Assembly: GCA_031769625.1 (NCBI GenBank) | Contig: JAUIMM010002587.1 | Span: 53,641-117,640 of the forward strand | Direction: 5' to 3' | DNA: 64,000 nt | Origin: Taudactylus pleione | Lineage: Eukaryota > Chordata > Amphibia > Anura > Myobatrachidae | Shown: piece after piece, positions 59,742-64,000 of the stretch | Position numbering within the stretch: position 1 is the first letter of the stretch | Layout: each line of letters opens with the position of its first letter | Made by a program: the position numbers and the translations under genes | The notes under the pieces: model-generated | Databases searched by the model: none | What the model was told of the DNA's origin: nothing | Seen by the model: the letters and a program-made list of their open reading frames with translations, nothing else

Positions 59742-61951
59742 AAAGGTGATGTGAAATGGTTTTTCTCCCATGTTGCGTTTAAGAGAAAACAGCAATTGCT
59801 CGTTTTAGGCCAAAATGCATTGAAAGCAATGGAAACAACAAAAGAGTATACTTTGTGATATCTCCTCTTGTAGCAATCACAGACAGCTCAAAATTTCACG
59901 GGATGTGTTGAAGACCAAGACCCACAAATGTGATGTGAAATGGGTTTTTCTCCCATGTTGCGTTTAAGAGAAAACAGCAAATGCATGTTTTAGGCCAAAA
60001 TGCATTGAAAGCAATGGAAACAACAAAAGCGCATACATTGTGATATCTCCTCTTGTAGCAAACACAGACAGCTCAAAATTTCACTGGATGTGTTGAAGAC
60101 CAAGACCCACAAATGTGATGTGAAATGGTTTTTCTCTCATGTTGCGTTTAAGAGAAAACAGAACTTGCTCGTTTTAGGCCAAAATGCATTGAAAGCAATG
60201 GAAACAACAAAAGCGCATACATTGTGATATCTCCTCTTGTAGCAAACACAGACAGCTCAAAATTTCACTGGATGTGTTGAAGACCAAGACCCACAAATGT
60301 GATGTGAAATGGTTTTTTTCCCTTGTTGCATTTAAGAGAAAACAGCAATTGCTCGTTTTAGGCCAAAATGCATTGAAAGCAATGGAAACAACAAAAGCGC
60401 ATACTTTGTGATATCTCCTCTTGTAGCAAACACAGACAGCTCAAAATTTCACTGGATGTGTTGAAGACCAAGACCCACAAATGTGATGTGAAATGGTTTT
60501 TCTCCCATGTTGCGTTTAAGAGAAAACAGCAATTGCTCGTTTTAGGCCAAAATGCTTTGAAAGCAATGGAAACAACAAAAGCGCATACATTGTGATATCT
60601 ACTCTTGTAGCAAACACAGACAGCTCAAAATTTCACAGGATGTGTTGAAGACCAAGACCCACAAATGTGATGTGAAATGGTTTTTTCTCCCATTTTGCGT
60701 TTAAGAGAAAACAGCAATTGCTCGTTTTAGGCCAAAATGCATTGAAAGCAATGGAAACAACAAAAGCGCATACTTTGTGTAATCTCCTCTTGTAGCAAAC
60801 ACAGACAGCTCAAAATTTCACTGGATGTGTTGAAGACCAAGACCCACAAATGTGATGTGAAATGGTTTTTCTCTCATGTTGTGTTTAAGAGAAAACTGCA
60901 AATGCACGTTTTAGGCCAAAATGCATTGAAAGCAATGGAAATAACAAAAGCGCATACTTTGTGTTATCTCCTCTTGTAGCAAACACAGACAGCTCAAAAT
61001 TTTACCAGATCTGTTGAAGACCAAGACCCACAAATGTGATGTGAAATGGTTTTTCTCCCATGTTGCGTTTAAGAGAAAACAGCAAATGCACAATTTAGGC
61101 CAAAATGCATTGAAAACAATGGAAACAACAAAAGCACATACTTTGTGTTATCTCCTCTTGTAGCAAACACAGACAGCTCAAAATTTCACTGGATGTGTTG
61201 AAGACCAAGACCTACAAAGGAGATGTGAAATGGTTTTTCTCCCATGTTGCGTTTAAGAGAAAACAGCAATTGCTCGTTTTAGGCCAAAATGCATTGAAAG
61301 CAATGGAAACAACAAAAGCGTATACTTTGTGATATCTCCTCTTGTAGCAATCACAGACAGCTCAAAATTTCACGGGATGTGTTGAAGACCAAGACCCACA
61401 AATGTGATGTGAAATGGTTTTTCTCACATGTTGCGTTTAAGAGAAAACAGCAATTGCTCGTTTTAGGCCAAAATGCATTGAAAGCAATGGAAACAACAAA
61501 AGCGCATACTTTGTGTTATCTCCTCTTGTAGCAAACACAGACAGCTCAAAATTTCACTGGATGTGTTGAAGACCAAGACCCACAAATGTGATGTGAAATG
61601 GTTTTTCTCTCATGTTGTGTTTAAGAGAAAACTGCAAATGCACGTTTTAGGCCAAAATGCATTGAAAGCAATGGAAATAACAAAAGCGCATTCATTGTGT
61701 TATCTCCTCTAGTAGCAAACACAGACAGCTCAAAATTTTACTAGATCTGTTGAAGACCAAGACCAACAAATGTGATGTGAAATGGTTTTTCTCCCATGTT
61801 GCGTTTAAGAGAAAACAGCAAATGCATGTTTTAGGACAAAATGCATTGAAAGCAATGGAAACAACAAAAGCGCATACATTGTGATATCTCCTCTTGTAGC
61901 AAACACAGACAGCTCAAAATTTCACTGGATGTGTTGAAGACCAAGACCCAC
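59742..61951. repeat. D4 unit (12 monomers, 2,210 bp)
   Basis: This is a second copy of D1 with the same unusual series (AAAGAGTATAC, TTTTTTTCCCTTG, TATCTACTC, CATTTTGCG, AAAGCACATAC, CTAGTAG, AGGACAAAATG), displaced by about 6,261-6,263 bp (34 monomers plus 5 to 7 bases). Private differences include ATGGGTTTTTC near 59,940, CAGAACTTGCTCG near 60,160 and GCACAATTTAGG near 61,088. Confidence 0.8.
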
Positions 61952-64000
61952 AAAGGTGATGTGAAATGGTTTTTCTCCCATGTTGCGTTTAAGAGAAAAC
62001 AGCAATTGCTCGTTTTAGGCCAAAATGCATTGAAAGCAATGGAAACAACAAAAGTGCATACTTTGTGATGTCTTCTCTTGTAGCAATCACAGACAGCTCA
62101 AAATTTCACGGGATGTGTTGAAGACCAAGACCCACAAATGTGATGTGAAATGGTTTTTCTCACATGTTGCGTTTAAGAGAAAACAGCAAATGCATGTTTT
62201 AGGCCAAAATGCATTGAAAGCAATGGAAACAACAAAAGCGCATACATTGTGATATCTCCTCTTGTAGCAAACACAGACAGCTCAAAATTTCACTGGATGT
62301 GTTGAAGACCAAGACCCACAAATGTGATGTGAAATGGTTTTTCTCCCATGTTGCGTTTAAGAGAAAACAGCACTTGCTCGTTTTAGGCCAAAATGCATTG
62401 AAAGCAATGGAAACAACAAAAGCGCATACATTGTGATATCTCCTCTTGTAGCAAACACAGACAGCTCAAAATTTCACTGGATGTGTTGAAGACCAAGACC
62501 CACAAATGTGATGTGAAATGGTTTTTCTCCCTTGTTGCGTTTAAGAGAAAACAGCAATTGCTCGTTTTAGGCCAAAATGCATTGAAAGCAATGGAAACAA
62601 CAAAAGCGCATACTTTGTGATATCTCCTCTTGTAGCAAACACAGACAGCTCAAAATTTCACTGGATGTGTTGAAGACCAAGACCCACAAATGTGATGTGA
62701 AATGGTTTTTCTCCCATGTTGCGTTTAAGAGAAAACAGCAATTGCTCATTTTAGGCCAAAATGCATTGAAAACAATGGAAACAACAAAAGCGCATACTTT
62801 GTGTTATCTCCTCTTGTAGCAAACACAGACAGCTCAAAATTTCACTGGATGTGTTGAAGACCAAGACCCACAAATATGATGTGAAATGGTTTTTCTCTCA
62901 TGTTGTGTTTAAGAGAAAACTGCAAATGCACGTTTTAGGCCAAAATGCATTGAAAGCAATGGAAATAACAAAAGCGCATACTTAGTGTTATCTCCTCTTG
63001 TAGCAAACACAGACAGCTCAAAATTTTACCAGATCTGTTGAAGACCAAGAGCTACAAATGTGATGTGAAATGGTTTTTTCTCCCATGTTGCGTTTAAGAG
63101 AAAACAGCAAATGCATGTTTTAAGCCAAAATGCATTGAAAGCAATGGAAACAACAAAAGCGCATACATTGTGATATCTCCTCTTGTAGCAAACACAGACA
63201 GCTCAAAATTTCACTGGATGTGTTGAAGACCAAGACCCACAAATGTTATGTAAAATGGTTTTTCTCCCATGTTGCGTTTAAGAGAAAACAGCAAATGCTC
63301 GTTTTAGGCCAAAATGCATTGAAAGCAATGGAAAGAACAAAAGCGCATACTTTGTGATATCTCCTCTTGTAGCAAACACAGACAGCTCAAAATTTCACGG
63401 GATGTGTCGAAGACCAAGACCCACAAATGTGATGTGAAATGGTTTTTCTCCCATGTTGCGTTTAAGAGAAAACAGCAATAGCTCATTTTAGGCCAAAATG
63501 CATTGAAAGCAATGGAAACAACAAAAGCGCATACTTTGTGTTTTCTCCTCTGGTAGCAAACACAGACAGCTCAAAATTTCACCAGATCTGTTGAAGACCA
63601 AGACCCACAAATGTGATGTGAAATGGTTTCTCTCCCATGTTGCGTTTAAGAGAAAACAGCAAATGCACGTTTTAGGCCAAAATGCCATGAAAGCAATGGA
63701 AACAACAAAAGCGCATACTTTGTGTTATCTCCTCTTGTAGCAAACACAGACAGCTCAAAATTTCACTGGATGTGTTGAAGACCAAGACCCACAAATGTGA
63801 TAATGGTTTTTCTCTCATGTTGTGTTTAAGAGAAAACTGCAAATGCACGTTTTAGGCCAAAATGCATTGAAAGCAATGGAAATAACAAAAGCGCATACTT
63901 TGTGTTATCTCCTCTTGTACCAAACACAGACAGCTCAAAATTTCACCAGATCTGTTGAAGACCAAGACCCACAAATGTGATGTGAAATGGTTTTTCTCTC
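61952..64000. repeat. D5 unit, truncated by the window end
   Basis: It resembles D2 and D3 but retains the GTTATGTAAAATGG and GGAAAGAAC monomers. Private marks are GTGATGTCTTCTC near 62,066 and a 6-bp loss giving TGTGATAATGG near 63,798. The array continues past the window edge in the same phase. Confidence 0.75.

Larger units (their letters stand above)
1..64000. repeat. 184-bp satellite array, about 348 monomers
   Basis: The entire window is a head-to-tail tandem repeat. The first monomer runs 1-184 and the next starts at 185 with the same landmarks. The last full monomer start, at 63,839, is only 10 bp out of phase with an exact 184-bp ladder, so net length change over 347 monomers is very small. 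All monomers have one orientation and no unique sequence or transposon interrupts them. Monomers differ at a limited set of sites that recur in fixed orders, giving higher-order repeats. A nucleosome-scale monomer, high homogeneity and HOR structure are typical of eukaryotic centromeric or pericentromeric satellites. The chromosomal location is inferred, not shown. Confidence 0.98.

Noticed and set aside
1..64000. Dozens of 60- to 105-residue open reading frames on both strands
   Set aside because: All are the same one or two satellite frames repeated at monomer spacing. Most begin and end at the same place in the monomer, shift frame with each 184-bp step, and show no recognisable domain, promoter or splice context.
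1..64000. CRISPR-like regular repeats
   Set aside because: The entire 184-bp period is repeated with no unique spacers, and unit size is far outside CRISPR repeat lengths.
1..64000. Tandem-repeat protein gene (long repeat-encoding exon)
   Set aside because: 184 is not a multiple of three and stops occur in every frame within about one monomer, so no long reading frame can be kept.
1..64000. Strict alternation of two monomer classes (dimeric satellite)
   Set aside because: GCAAATGCA and GCAATTGCT heads do not alternate. In the H16 unit, for example, several of one class follow each other.

Overview
The whole 64 kb window is one uninterrupted head-to-tail satellite DNA array. The monomer is about 184 bp and about 39% G+C (72 of 184 bases in one typical monomer that I counted). 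There is room for roughly 348 copies, all in the same orientation. I found no gene, RNA gene, transposon, CRISPR array, telomeric repeat, inverted block or unique sequence. The short open frames, mostly 60 residues on the minus strand, are one frame of the satellite repeating itself and are not genes.

This points to a eukaryotic centromeric, pericentromeric or other heterochromatic satellite. Nearly every CpG in the monomer occurs as CpG in some copies and as TpG and/or CpA in others. That is the mark of cytosine methylation and deamination, so a genome that methylates its DNA (vertebrate or plant) is the best guess. I cannot name the species.

The array is built from higher-order repeats (HORs), in which blocks of distinguishable monomers are copied as units. 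Left to right: (A) 1-8,330, a 22-monomer unit of 4,047 bp, a partial second copy and a secondary duplication; a short degenerate junction at 8,331-8,690; (B) 8,691-20,417, nested duplications of 22, 16, 10 and 6 monomers; (A') 20,418-21,705, a third copy of the A-type block, the whole relationship lying exactly 16,370 bp from its partner; (H16) 21,706-33,799, four tandem units of 16, 16, 18 and about 16 monomers; (E) 33,800-38,560, a copy of B-type sequence; (C0) 38,561-40,360, A-type sequence leading into C; (C) 40,361-50,296, three nearly identical 18-monomer units of exactly 3,312 bp, then a shorter diverged copy to 52,008; (D) 52,009-64,000, a run of 8-, 12-, 11-, 11-, 12- and 11-monomer units, each opening with the same diagnostic variant.

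There is no gene network to describe. The informative content is evolutionary (unequal exchange, chimeric monomers, CpG decay), structural (a conserved dyad, a 10-bp palindrome, no CENP-B box) and technical (two zones with excess small indels that may be assembly or consensus error). I found no undescribed biological system beyond the satellite itself.
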